NCBI RefSeq assembly: GCF_030816715.1
Contig: NZ_JAUSYH010000001.1
Coordinates: 744,001 to 808,000, forward strand
Direction of reading: 5' to 3'
DNA: 64,000 bases
Source of the DNA: Streptomyces achromogenes
Lineage (GTDB): Bacteria; Actinomycetota; Actinomycetes; Streptomycetales; Streptomycetaceae
Under the pieces are notes generated by a model that saw only the letters and a program-made list of their open reading frames with translations, was not told the DNA's origin and searched no databases. A program made the translations under genes and the position numbers. Numbering within the stretch: the stretch's first letter is position 1; every line of letters starts with the position of its first letter. Positions 9,340-17,552 of this stretch are shown here, one piece after another.

Positions 9340-10713
9340 ATGAACGTCTCGGTCGTCCTGTTCACCGCCGACCTGCGCCTGCACGACCATCCGCCGCTGC
9401 GCGCGGCCCTCGACGGGTCACGGCAGGTGGTCCCGCTGTTCGTGCGCGACCGCGCCGTGGACGCGGCGGGGTTCGCGGCGCCGAACCGGCTGGCCTTCCT
9501 CGCGGACAGCCTGCGCGACCTCGACGCCGGGCTGCGGGAGCGGGGCGGCCGGCTCGTGCTGCGCTCCGGCGACCTGGTGGACGAGGTGTGCAGGGCGGCC
9601 GGGGAGGCGGACGCCGACGAGGTCCATCTGGCCGCCGACGTGAGCGCGCACGCACGGCGCCGCGAGGAACGGCTGCGGGCCGCGCTGGAGGCACAGGGCA
9701 TGCGCCTGCACGTGCACGACGCGGTGACGACGGCGGTCGGACCCGGAGCGGTGGTCCCGTCCTCCTCGGACCACTTCGCGGTGTTCACGCCGTACTTCCG
9801 GCACTGGTCCCAGCAGCGGCTGCGGACCCCGCTGCGCGCGCCCGGCCCGGTGCGGGTCCCGGACGGCGTCGGCTCGCAGGAGCTTCCCTCCCGAGGGGAC
9901 CTGTCGGGACTGTCGCCGGCGCTGGCGGAGGGCGGCGAGACGCGGGGACGCCGGCAGTTCGCCTCCTGGCTGCGCTCCGGCATCGCCGCCTACGAGGACC
10001 GGCACGACGACCTGGCAGGCGACGCCACCTCACGGCTCTCCCCCCATCTGCACTTCGGCACGCTGTCCCCGGTGGAACTCGTGCACCGTGCGCGCCGGGC
10101 GGGCGGCCCGGGCGCCGAGGCCTTCGTACGGCAGCTCGCCTGGCGCGACTTCCACCGCCAGGTGCTGGCGGCCCGGCCCCGCGCGGCGCACGCCGACTAC
10201 CGCACCAAGCACGACCGCTGGCGCTCGGAGCACACCGCGCGCGAGGACGTCGAGGCGTGGCGGGCGGGCGGCACCGGCTACCCGATCGTCGACGCGGCGA
10301 TGCGGCAGCTGCGGCACGAGGGCTGGATGCACAACCGCGGCCGGCTGCTGACCGCGAGCTTCCTCGCCAAGACCCTGTACGTGGACTGGCGCATCGGCGC
10401 CCGGCACTTCCTGGACCTGCTGGTCGACGGCGACGTGGCCGACAACCAGCTCAACTGGCAGTGGATGGCGGGCACCGGCACCGACTCGCGCCCCAACCGG
10501 GTCCTCAACCCGGTCACCCAGGCGAAGCGGTACGACCCCGACGGCGCGTACGTGCGGCGCTGGCTGCCGGAACTGCGGGGCGTGGCCGCCCCCGCGATCC
10601 ACGAACCGTGGAAGCTCCCCGGCCCGGACCGGGCCTCCCTCGACTACCCGGACCCGATCGTCGAGCTCTCCGCGGGCCTCGACCGCTTCCGGCGAGCCAG
10701 GGAAGCCCGCTGA
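9340..10713 (+). CDS. phr: Deoxyribodipyrimidine photolyase / cryptochrome family
   Basis: A 457-residue flavoprotein that uses blue light to split UV-made pyrimidine dimers. The N-terminal antenna domain begins NVSVVLFTADLRLHDHPPLRAAL. The FAD-binding helical domain begins near residue 225 (SRLSPHLHFGTLSP) and contains QLAWRDFHRQVL, GYPIVDAAMRQLRHEGWMHNR, LTASFLAKTLYVDWRIGARHFLDLLVDGDVADNQLNWQWMAGTG split across its key helices, and the final RPNRVLNPVTQAKRYDP. These are the conserved photolyase motifs, including the Trp-rich electron path. The start at 9340 gives the normal N-terminus. It probably shares control with the upstream SDR gene and the flanking regulators. Confidence 0.95.
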   Translation: MNVSVVLFTADLRLHDHPPLRAALDGSRQVVPLFVRDRAVDAAGFAAPNRLAFLADSLRDLDAGLRERGGRLVLRSGDLVDEVCRAAGEADADEVHLAADVSAHARRREERLRAALEAQGMRLHVHDAVTTAVGPGAVVPSSSDHFAVFTPYFRHWSQQRLRTPLRAPGPVRVPDGVGSQELPSRGDLSGLSPALAEGGETRGRRQFASWLRSGIAAYEDRHDDLAGDATSRLSPHLHFGTLSPVELVHRARRAGGPGAEAFVRQLAWRDFHRQVLAARPRAAHADYRTKHDRWRSEHTAREDVEAWRAGGTGYPIVDAAMRQLRHEGWMHNRGRLLTASFLAKTLYVDWRIGARHFLDLLVDGDVADNQLNWQWMAGTGTDSRPNRVLNPVTQAKRYDPDGAYVRRWLPELRGVAAPAIHEPWKLPGPDRASLDYPDPIVELSAGLDRFRRAREAR

Positions 10714-10738
10714 CCGGGGGCCGCCGCGACGGTCGCGC

Positions 10739-11805
10739 TCAGGCGGTGTCGTACACCCCGGCCAGCAGCGTCAGTGCCTCGGCCAGCCCGGCCGGCCGGT
10801 GCAGGCCCGGCGCCGGGCGTCCGGCCCAGCCGGAGCCGCCGAGCACCACCACGGGAGCGCGCCGGGCGCCGGCGACGCCCCACCGGGTCTGCGCGATGTG
10901 CCGGGCGAGCGGCAGACTCGCGGTGGAGCGTGCCTGGGCCCACAGGACGGCGGCGACCGGACCCAGCCGCCGGACAGCCGAGTCCAGCGCCTCGGCGGGC
11001 ACGGCCGCCCCGAACATGCGGGTGGGCACCCCCAGTTGACCGAGAGCGGCGTCGAGCGCCTCCAGCGGCAGACTGTGCTGTTCGCCGGGCACGCAGGCCA
11101 GCAGCACGGGTCCCGGCCGGCCCGCCGCCTCCCGCGGCGCCGCGGCCCGCGCGGCGCGGCGCAGCGGTCGCCGGAGGAGACCCATTTGCGTCCCACGGCG
11201 TGCAGCGTCGGGACCATCACCTCCTGCCAGGCGACGACCAGTCCGTGCCGTTCGACGGCCGCGCCCAGGAGGTCCGCGACGCCCGGCGCGTCGAGCCGTA
11301 CGGCGGCGCGGGCCAGCCCCCGGCACTCGTGGCGTACGTCCACGCCGAGGAGGAGGGTGTCGTCCGCACGCGCCGGCCCCCGGCCCCCGCCCGCCGTCCG
11401 GTCCCGGCCGGCGGCGCCCACCGGTCCCGCCTCTGCCCCATCCGCCTCCGCCGGGTCCGTGTCCGCCCGGTCCGAGTCCGCCGGGTCCGTGTGCGGCGGG
11501 GCCTCGCCCGGGTCCGGGCCCGCCGGATCCGGCTGCGCCGCGCCCGCACGACCCCGGCGGATCGCCTCCTTCGCCGCCCGGGCCGCGTCCGCCGGGGGCA
11601 CGCCGGACGCGGTGAGCCGGCACATCGCCTCCAGTACGGCCACGTCGCCCGGCCGCCAGCGCCGGTGCCGCCCGTCGTCGCGGACGACCGGTCCGATGCC
11701 GTACCGCCGGTCCCAGGAGCGCAGGGTGGTGGGCGCCACGCCCAGCCGACGAGCCAGCGCCCCGGTCGTCAGTCCGGCTTCGTCCGGGCTCGGGATCTCG
11801 CTCAT
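10739..11805 (-). pseudogene. MerR-type regulator with cobalamin-binding domain (LitR/CarH-like), disrupted
   Basis: The N-terminal MerR domain is intact (GLTTGALARRLGVAPTTLRSWDRRYG, HRRWRPGDVAVLEAMCRL). A long Asp/Pro/Ala linker follows, then the four-helix part ending VMVPTLHAVGRKWVSSGDR. At about 11165-11180 the frame changes and continues as LRRAARAAAP, then VLLACVPGEQHSLPLEALDAALG, the Rossmann part of a B12-binding domain, to the stop at 10739. Compared with CarH, the segment after GDR that should hold the Glu-His pair of the W-x9-EH cobalamin motif is missing, with a net frame change. The protein should therefore not work as a B12 light sensor. Family members repress photolyase and carotenoid genes in the dark. 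Confidence 0.82.
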
Positions 11806-11944
11806 GGACCGACGATACGAGACCGCCGCTCCGCCCCTTCCGACCTCTACACATAAGGAGCAAATAAGAGCAGAATGAACATGCGCGGCACTTACCGCAC
11901 ACCGCAGCGAAGCGGTCAGGCCGGAAAGTCGAAGGAGACGAACC

Positions 11945-12385
11945 ATGGCCAACGTCTCGCCCACCAGAGGTGACATGTCGACGCACCCCGACGTTTCCGA
12001 GATGCAGGCGCGGTACGCGCGCATGCTCGGTGGTCGTGATGTGGCGCTCGTGGACGGACCGGTGTTCCTGCTCGGTCTGTACTGTGCCGTGTCCCCGTGG
12101 ATCCTCCACTACACCGTCAGTCAGCCCGCGCTCATGACCCACAACCTGATCGTGGGCATCGCGATCGCCCTGCTGGGCCTCGGGTTCACCGCGGCTCCCG
12201 CCCGTATGTACGGCCTGAGCTGGGCCATGTGCGCGGCCGGCATCTGGATGATCATTGCGCCGTGGGTCGTAGGCGACAGCCCGGACGCCGGTGTCGCGGT
12301 GAACAACATCATCATCGGCGCCCTGGCGCTGGTCCTGGGGCTGCTGTGCACCGCCACGGCGGCGAGGAGCACGCCCAAGCCGTAG
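11945..12385 (+). CDS. SPW repeat membrane protein
   Basis: A 146-residue integral membrane protein with four helices: VFLLGLYCAVSPWILHY, NLIVGIAIALLGLGF, LSWAMCAAGIWMIIAPWV and NNIIIGALALVLGLLCTATA. The SPW triplet (SPWIL, and APWVV as its second form) and the N-terminal RYARMLGGRDVALVDGPVFLLGLY are typical of the SPW family, whose function is unknown. AAGGAGA lies 7-13 bases ahead of the ATG. It stands alone, divergent from the disrupted MerR gene and closed by a strong terminator. Confidence 0.9.
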   Translation: MANVSPTRGDMSTHPDVSEMQARYARMLGGRDVALVDGPVFLLGLYCAVSPWILHYTVSQPALMTHNLIVGIAIALLGLGFTAAPARMYGLSWAMCAAGIWMIIAPWVVGDSPDAGVAVNNIIIGALALVLGLLCTATAARSTPKP

Positions 12386-12409
12386 GGACGCCCCGCCCCT
12401 CCCGTGAGA

Positions 12410-12456
12410 GAGACGGCCGGTCCGGACCGCAGGGGGCGGTCCGGACCGGCCGTCTC
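12410..12456. terminator. Bidirectional hairpin terminator
   Basis: A perfect 21-bp stem (12410-12430 with 12436-12456) with a 5-base AGGGG loop, between the convergent SPW and GNAT genes. The right arm includes the GNAT stop codon. No U-tract is needed for such GC-rich terminators in Streptomyces. Confidence 0.9.
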
Positions 12457-13231
12457 ACGGCGCGTACACGTACGGCGTCGTCGTGCTGAGCGCCGTGAAG
12501 CCGAGGCGTTCGAGAATGGGGCGGCTCTGGTCGGAGGCGTCGACCTGGAGGTAGCGGTATCCGCGGTCGGCGGCGATACGGGCGCGATGGGCGATCAGGG
12601 CGCGGTAGACACCGCGACCGCGCCAGCCGTCGACCGTGCCGCCGCCCCACAGCCCGGCGAACGCGGCACCCTCGATCAGCTCCATCCGCGCCGAGCTCAC
12701 CGGCGTCTCCCCGGCCAGGGCGACGACGGCGACGAGGGTGTCCGGGTCGGTGGCGAGGCGGGCCAGCAGCAGGTCCCGCAGCCCGGAGCCCTCCCGGCCG
12801 AAGGCCTTCTCGTGGGCCTCGACCAGGAGCTCGACGCCCGCCCGGTCGGTGACCGGCACGATGCGGACGCCCTCGGGCGGCCGGGCGTCGACGAGCTGGT
12901 CGCCCGTCTCGCCGACCAGCAGGGTCTCCTGCGGCTCGGGCGTGAAGCCGGCCGACCTGAGCCGCCGCCCGAGATCGGCCGGACGGTCGTGCCCGTACAG
13001 CTTCCACTCGAACCCGCGGCCGAGCCCCGTGAAGAAGGCGATCTGTTCCGCGATGGCCGCGTCGGCGCCGGCACCGTCCAGGTCCGACCAGACGACGCCG
13101 TTCCATCCGTCGTCCCCGCCGATGTGCCGGACCACGTTCCCGGTCCGCTCGACCCGTGCGTCGGAGCTCTCGGGACGTGCGCCTTCGCGCATGTCCCGGT
13201 CGTACAGGGCGAGTACCGCGGCGTGATCCAT
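12455..13231 (-). CDS. GNAT family N-acetyltransferase
   Basis: A 258-residue acetyltransferase using acetyl-CoA. The GNAT core is in the C-terminal half: VSSARMELIEGAAFAGLWGGGTVDGWRGRGVYRALI holds the Q/RxxGxG/A acetyl-CoA loop as WRGRGVYRAL, followed by RYLQVDASDQSRPILERLGF, the usual alpha4-beta7 end. The N-terminal 120 residues form another partial GNAT-like half (HIGGDDGWNGVVWSDLD), so this is probably a tandem or extended GNAT. The start at ATG 13231 was chosen over an upstream in-frame ATG because MDHAAVLALYDRDMREGARPES is the usual N-terminus of such proteins. The substrate is unknown. Confidence 0.88.
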   Translation of the reverse strand: MDHAAVLALYDRDMREGARPESSDARVERTGNVVRHIGGDDGWNGVVWSDLDGAGADAAIAEQIAFFTGLGRGFEWKLYGHDRPADLGRRLRSAGFTPEPQETLLVGETGDQLVDARPPEGVRIVPVTDRAGVELLVEAHEKAFGREGSGLRDLLLARLATDPDTLVAVVALAGETPVSSARMELIEGAAFAGLWGGGTVDGWRGRGVYRALIAHRARIAADRGYRYLQVDASDQSRPILERLGFTALSTTTPYVYAP

Positions 13232-13280
13232 GCACCCACCCCAACACCCCGGGCTCGCCCCGCACAACGCAATTACGGCC

Positions 13281-13307
13281 GCGGGCCCCTGACATGCCGG
13301 GGCCCGC
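13281..13307. terminator. Hairpin terminator after the chaplin gene
   Basis: A 9-bp perfect stem GCGGGCCCC / GGGGCCCGC with a 9-base loop, 24 bases beyond the stop of the minus-strand chaplin gene and 50 bases ahead of the GNAT start. Confidence 0.75.
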
Positions 13308-13330
13308 GTTCCCTGGGACCGAAGCCCCGC

Positions 13331-14167
13331 TCAGCGCTCCGCGCCCGGGCGGAACCTGCGGTACAGCAGCGCTCCGCCGAGCAGCATCGCCGTACTGCCC
13401 GCCAGCGCGGTCAGCGTGGCGTCGGCACCCGTGTGGGCCAGCGACGACAGGGCCACGGGGCCCCTGGTCCCGGACTCGACGGTCGGCGCCGAGGGACTGG
13501 CCTTCGGCCCCGGGTCCTGGGGCCGCGAGGGCGGGGTGTGCCGGGACGGCGGCTCGTGCGCGGGTCCCTCGGGCTTCTCGCCGGAGGTGTTCACGGACCG
13601 ATTGCCGAACGCCGGGTCGCCGATACCGACGACGTTGACGCTGTTGCCGCTGACGTTCACCGGGAGCTGCACCGGCAACTGCAGGCCGTTGCCGGAGACG
13701 ACGCCCGGCGAACCCTCCATGTCGCCCTGCGCGACGGCCCCGCCGCCGGCGGACGCTCCGGGCCCACCGCGCGCTCCGTGACCGCCACGATCGCCGTGCT
13801 CGCCGTGCCCGCCCTGCCCGCCCTGCCCGCCCTGCCCGCCCTGCCCGCCACGATCGCCGTGCTCGCCGTGCCCGCCGTGCGCACCCTGCCCGCCACGCCC
13901 GCCGTGACCGCCGGAGGCGTCGGCTCCGCCCTTGTTGGCACAGGTGTTGCCCGCGGCGGGGTTCAGCACCCCCACCACGTCGACCGTGTTCCCGCACAGG
14001 TTCACCGGGAGGTGTACCGGCAGCTGCACCCCGTTGCCGGAGATCAGCCCCGGCGAGCCGGCCGCGACGCCGTTCGCCGCGGAGTCGGCGTGTGCGGGCA
14101 GTGTCACGGCCATCGCGCCGGAGACCACGGCGACGGCCATCACACCGGTTCGGGTAACCCGCTTCAT
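13331..14167 (-). CDS. Long chaplin: secreted, two chaplin domains, sortase E (LAHTG) cell-wall anchor
   Basis: A 278-residue surface protein that should assemble into the hydrophobic amyloid layer of aerial hyphae. A signal peptide (MKRVTRTGVMAVAVVSGAM, cleaved about AHA-DS) precedes chaplin domain 1 at about 37-78 (GSPGLISGNGVQLPVHLP, then LCGN and NTCAN). A Gly/His/Gln linker follows with duplicated GGHGEHGDRGG blocks. Chaplin domain 2 at about 150-190 (GSPGVVSGNGLQLPVQLP) has VSGN and NRSVN in place of the two Cys. A Pro-rich wall-spanning stretch leads to LAHTG, a hydrophobic helix and the RRFRPGAER tail. GGAAGG precedes the ATG. Expression is expected during aerial growth. The long chaplins ChpA-C have this two-domain plan. 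Confidence 0.93.
   Translation of the reverse strand: MKRVTRTGVMAVAVVSGAMAVTLPAHADSAANGVAAGSPGLISGNGVQLPVHLPVNLCGNTVDVVGVLNPAAGNTCANKGGADASGGHGGRGGQGAHGGHGEHGDRGGQGGQGGQGGQGGHGEHGDRGGHGARGGPGASAGGGAVAQGDMEGSPGVVSGNGLQLPVQLPVNVSGNSVNVVGIGDPAFGNRSVNTSGEKPEGPAHEPPSRHTPPSRPQDPGPKASPSAPTVESGTRGPVALSSLAHTGADATLTALAGSTAMLLGGALLYRRFRPGAER
13790..13905. repeat. Short tandem repeats inside the chaplin linker
   Basis: CTGCCCGCC is repeated four to five times near 13813-13850. It is flanked by two copies of a block beginning CCACGATCGCCGTGCTCGCC (about 13787 and 13850). The repeats stay in frame and code for GGQ and GGHGEHGDR units of the linker. Confidence 0.75.
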
Positions 14168-14401
14168 GGGTCCCTGCCTTCCAGACTTGAATCGCGGGCA
14201 GTCGCCCGCACCCGATAGAACGTCGGCGAAGCGTCCGAGTTATGCCTAAACGCCCTTTCACCCCATCGGGTGTCACCCCCGTGGAACCGACGGCGGGCTG
14301 CGCGCGGCCCCTCAGCCGCCCGGAGGCGGCGGGTCCACCTGCCGCTTATCGTGAGCGAGGGCGCCGTTCCCGGACCGCTGCGGGCGTCCCTGGAGGCACT
14401 G

Positions 14402-16048
14402 ATGCTGGCCAATCTGTCGACGCGGCCCGGGCTGCGGAGCTGTGCGCTCGCCGCGACCGCCGCACTGACCCTGCTCGGCGGCGCGGGTCTGCCGACGGTC
14501 GCCGCGAACCGCGCGGGCGACGGGGGCGACCCTCCGGACCTGTCCCGGTTCACCGGTCAGAAGGTCGCCTGGTCGGCGTGCAAGGGCGAGGGCATGCCCA
14601 AGGATCTGCAGTGCGCCAAGCTGACCGTCCCGCTCGACTACTCCCGTCCCAAGGCGGGCACGCTCGACCTCGCGCTGGCCCGCTACCGGGCCACGGGCGA
14701 CAAGCGCGGTTCGGTGGTGCTCAACTTCGGCGGGCCCGGCGGCGCGGGCGTCCCCGAACTCGCCTACGGCGGCAAGGAGTTCATGGACCTGACGGACGGC
14801 TACGACGTGGTCACCCTCGACCCGCGCGGCGTCGGCCGCTCCTCCCCCGTCAGCTGCGGGGAGGGCGAGGAGAGCGGGCTGGCCCCGCTGAACGACGACA
14901 CGGCCCTCGCCGATCCGCCGAAGCTCCTCAGCCGGCTGAAGCAGGCCGCCGCCGACTGCGCCGAGCACTCCGGACCGGTCCTGCCGCACATCGGCACCGT
15001 ACACGCGGCCCAGGACCTCGACGTCATGCGGCAGGCGCTCGGCGACCGGAAGCTCAACTACCTCGGCTTCTCCTACGGCAGCCGGCTCGGTGCGGTGTAC
15101 GCGGCCCGGTTCCCCGACAAGGTGGGCCGGATGGTCCTCGACGGGGTCGACACCCTCACCGAGCCGCTCACCGAGCAGGGCATTGCGGGCGCCCGGGGCC
15201 AGCAGGTGGCACTGGACGACTTCGTCGGCTGGTGCGTGAAGGACATCGCCTGCCCCTTCGGGCAGGATCCGCGGGTGGCGCGCCAGGAGGTCGTGCGGCT
15301 GGTCCGCTCCCTCGACGAGGATCCGCTGCCGACCGACTTCGGCGACGACTTCACCGGACAGGATCTGGTGGGCGCCCTCGGGCAGGGCCTGTACAGCAGG
15401 GAGTTGTGGCCCCTGCTGGAGCGGGCGCTGGCCCAGCTGATCGAGAACGGCGACCCCAGCGGGGTCCTCGGGTTCACGACCGGCGGCTTCACCCGTCCGC
15501 TGCCGTTCCCCGTGCCGCTTCCGGTCCCGCTGCCGCCGCGGGCCGCGGGCCGCACCGATCCCTCCCCCGGCGCCCTGGTCGACGCGGAGGACGTACCCCT
15601 CGACAACCTGCCCGCGGCTCTCATGGCGATCAACTGCGCGGACGACCCGGACCGGCCCACCGCCGCCCGGATCACCGCGGACCTGGAACGGCTGCGGACC
15701 GCCTACGACAAGGCGTCACCGGTCTTCGGCCGGTACCGGCTCAACGAGGTCCTGCTGTGCTACGGCCGCCCCAAGGGCACCGACTTCATCCGCGACGAGG
15801 TGAAGGACCTGCGCACCCCGAAGATCCTCCTGATCGGCACGCGCGGCGACCCGGCGACGCCGTACCGCTGGACCGTGGAGACGGCGAAGCGCCTCGGCTC
15901 GTCGGCCGTGGTGCTCGACAACAAGGGCGAGGGCCACACCGGGTACGGATCGTCGAAGTGCGTGCACCGCAAGGTCGACGACTTCCTGCTGTACGGATCG
16001 CTCCCGCCCAGCGGCAGCTCGTGCGGGCCGGACGAGGACGCCGGCTGA
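14402..16048 (+). CDS. Secreted alpha/beta-hydrolase (tripeptidyl/prolyl aminopeptidase type)
   Basis: A 548-residue exported protease. A signal segment (STRPGLRSCALAATAALTLLGGAGLPTVAA) is followed by the TAP-like fold: oxyanion motif LNFGGPGGAG, DLDVMRQALG, the nucleophile elbow GFSYGSRLG (Ser about residue 224), and a cap region. The C-terminal TAP domain follows, with Asp in LIGTRGDPATPY and His in NKGEGHTGYG. Such enzymes cut tripeptides or prolyl residues from secreted proteins and peptides. The ATG at 14402 is chosen because TGGAGG lies 6 bases ahead; longer frames extend upstream without a ribosome site. Its TGA abuts the GTG of the next gene, so the two are translationally coupled. 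Confidence 0.92.
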   Translation: MLANLSTRPGLRSCALAATAALTLLGGAGLPTVAANRAGDGGDPPDLSRFTGQKVAWSACKGEGMPKDLQCAKLTVPLDYSRPKAGTLDLALARYRATGDKRGSVVLNFGGPGGAGVPELAYGGKEFMDLTDGYDVVTLDPRGVGRSSPVSCGEGEESGLAPLNDDTALADPPKLLSRLKQAAADCAEHSGPVLPHIGTVHAAQDLDVMRQALGDRKLNYLGFSYGSRLGAVYAARFPDKVGRMVLDGVDTLTEPLTEQGIAGARGQQVALDDFVGWCVKDIACPFGQDPRVARQEVVRLVRSLDEDPLPTDFGDDFTGQDLVGALGQGLYSRELWPLLERALAQLIENGDPSGVLGFTTGGFTRPLPFPVPLPVPLPPRAAGRTDPSPGALVDAEDVPLDNLPAALMAINCADDPDRPTAARITADLERLRTAYDKASPVFGRYRLNEVLLCYGRPKGTDFIRDEVKDLRTPKILLIGTRGDPATPYRWTVETAKRLGSSAVVLDNKGEGHTGYGSSKCVHRKVDDFLLYGSLPPSGSSCGPDEDAG

Positions 16049-17539
16049 GTGCGCCGGTTCCTGCCGTTGCTGCTCGTCGTCCTGGGCGCGGCCGTGGCGA
16101 CGGCCGCGGCGGCCGCCCTGTCCGCCCGGTGGTGGTTCGCCGCCGGACCGCTGCTGGCCACGGCCTGCCTCGGCGTCCGGGATCTGCTGCAGCGGGGCCG
16201 TTCCGTGACGCGCAACCATCCGCTGCTCGGACGGCTGCGGTACCCGACGGTACGGGCGCTGCCCCGGGGCGCCGGCCCGGAGCACCCGGCCGACGCCGCC
16301 GGCGAGCACGACGGGCACGAGTACCTGGTGCCGTCACTGCGTCCCGTCGAGGCGGCGGAGGAGCCGCCGGTGGTGCGGGTGGGCGGGCCCGACTGCTCCC
16401 AGCCGTACGACATGGCCCTGCTGAACGTGTCCGCGATGAGCTTCGGAGCACTGTCCTCGCGTGCCGTCCTCGCTCTCAACCGGGGCGCCGCACTGGGGCG
16501 TTTCGCCCAGGACACCGGCGAGGGCGGGCTGTCGGAGCACCATCTGCGCGGCGGGGGCGACCTCGTGTGGGAGATCGGGACGGGGTACTTCGGCTGCCGT
16601 ACCTCCGACGGTGGGTTCGACGAGCGGGTGTTCGCGGACAAGGCGGCGCTGCCCGAGGTGAAGTGCGTGTCGCTGAAGCTCTCGCAGGGCGCGGCGCCGG
16701 GCAGCGACTCGGTCCTGCCGGGGGTGAAGGTCGGCGTCGAGATCGCGCGGGAGCGCGGCGTGCCGGTGGGCGAACCCGTGGTGTCGCCGCCCGTCCACCG
16801 GACGTTCTCGACGCCGCGGGAACTGGTGCTGTTCCTGGCCCGGCTGCGGGAACTCGCGGGCGGCAAGCCGACCGGGTTCAAGCTGTGCGTGGGGTCGCGG
16901 CGGGAGTTCCTCGCGGTCTGCCGCGCGATGGCGGCGGAGGGCGTGACGCCCGACTTCGTCGTGGTGGACGGGTCGGAGGGCGGTACGGGCGCCGCACCGG
17001 CGGAGTTCGCCGGGCGGCTGGGCATGCCGCTCACCCAGGGGCTGATCACCGTGCACAACGCGCTGGCCGGCGTCGGCCTCCGGGACCGGGTGCGGATCGG
17101 GGCCAGCGGGCGGGTGGCGTCGGGCTCGGACATCGTGCGACGGCTCGTGCAGGGCGCCGACTACACCAACGCGGCCCGCGCGATGATGCTCGCCGTCGGC
17201 TGCGTGCGGGCGGGGCGCTGCCACACCGGCGCCTGTCCGGCCGGTGTGGCGACGCAGGACCCGTCGCGGGCCCGCGCGCTGCACGTGGCCGGCAAGGCCC
17301 GCGAGGTCCGGCGCTACCAGCGCGAGACGGTCCGTGACGCGGTGCGGATCATGGCGGCGATGGGCGTGCGCGAGCCGGGCGGGCTCACCCCCGCTCACCT
17401 GGTCCGGCGTACCGGGCCCGGCGCGGAGTGCTCGTACGCGGAGCTGTACGAGTGGCTCGCGCCGGGCGAACTGCTCGCCGGACCGCCCGAGTCGTGGGCG
17501 GCGGACTGGAAGGCGGCGGACCCGGACAGCTTCGGGTGA
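16049..17539 (+). CDS. FMN-binding glutamate synthase-related protein
   Basis: A 496-residue protein. Residues 3-50 hold two membrane helices (FLPLLLVVLGAAVATAAAAALSA cut by ARWWFAAGPLLATACLG). The rest matches the FMN barrel of glutamate synthase: LLNVSAMSFGALSSRAVLALN, GEGGLSEHH, FKLCVGSRREF, VVVDGSEGGTGAAP, LRDRVRIGASGRVASGSDIVRRL and the cysteine cluster CHTGACPAGVATQDP. No amidotransferase domain is present, so it cannot use glutamine by itself. Standalone proteins of this kind are often called GltB-domain oxidoreductases of unknown substrate. It starts with a GTG immediately after the peptidase stop codon. Confidence 0.92.
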   Translation: MRRFLPLLLVVLGAAVATAAAAALSARWWFAAGPLLATACLGVRDLLQRGRSVTRNHPLLGRLRYPTVRALPRGAGPEHPADAAGEHDGHEYLVPSLRPVEAAEEPPVVRVGGPDCSQPYDMALLNVSAMSFGALSSRAVLALNRGAALGRFAQDTGEGGLSEHHLRGGGDLVWEIGTGYFGCRTSDGGFDERVFADKAALPEVKCVSLKLSQGAAPGSDSVLPGVKVGVEIARERGVPVGEPVVSPPVHRTFSTPRELVLFLARLRELAGGKPTGFKLCVGSRREFLAVCRAMAAEGVTPDFVVVDGSEGGTGAAPAEFAGRLGMPLTQGLITVHNALAGVGLRDRVRIGASGRVASGSDIVRRLVQGADYTNAARAMMLAVGCVRAGRCHTGACPAGVATQDPSRARALHVAGKAREVRRYQRETVRDAVRIMAAMGVREPGGLTPAHLVRRTGPGAECSYAELYEWLAPGELLAGPPESWAADWKAADPDSFG

Positions 17540-17552
17540 CGCCGCGCGAGGA

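Noticed and set aside
14242..17337. 1031-codon plus-strand frame across the peptidase and FMN protein genes
   Set aside because: It runs out of frame through two genes with intact catalytic motifs. The translation is Arg/Gly-rich noise.
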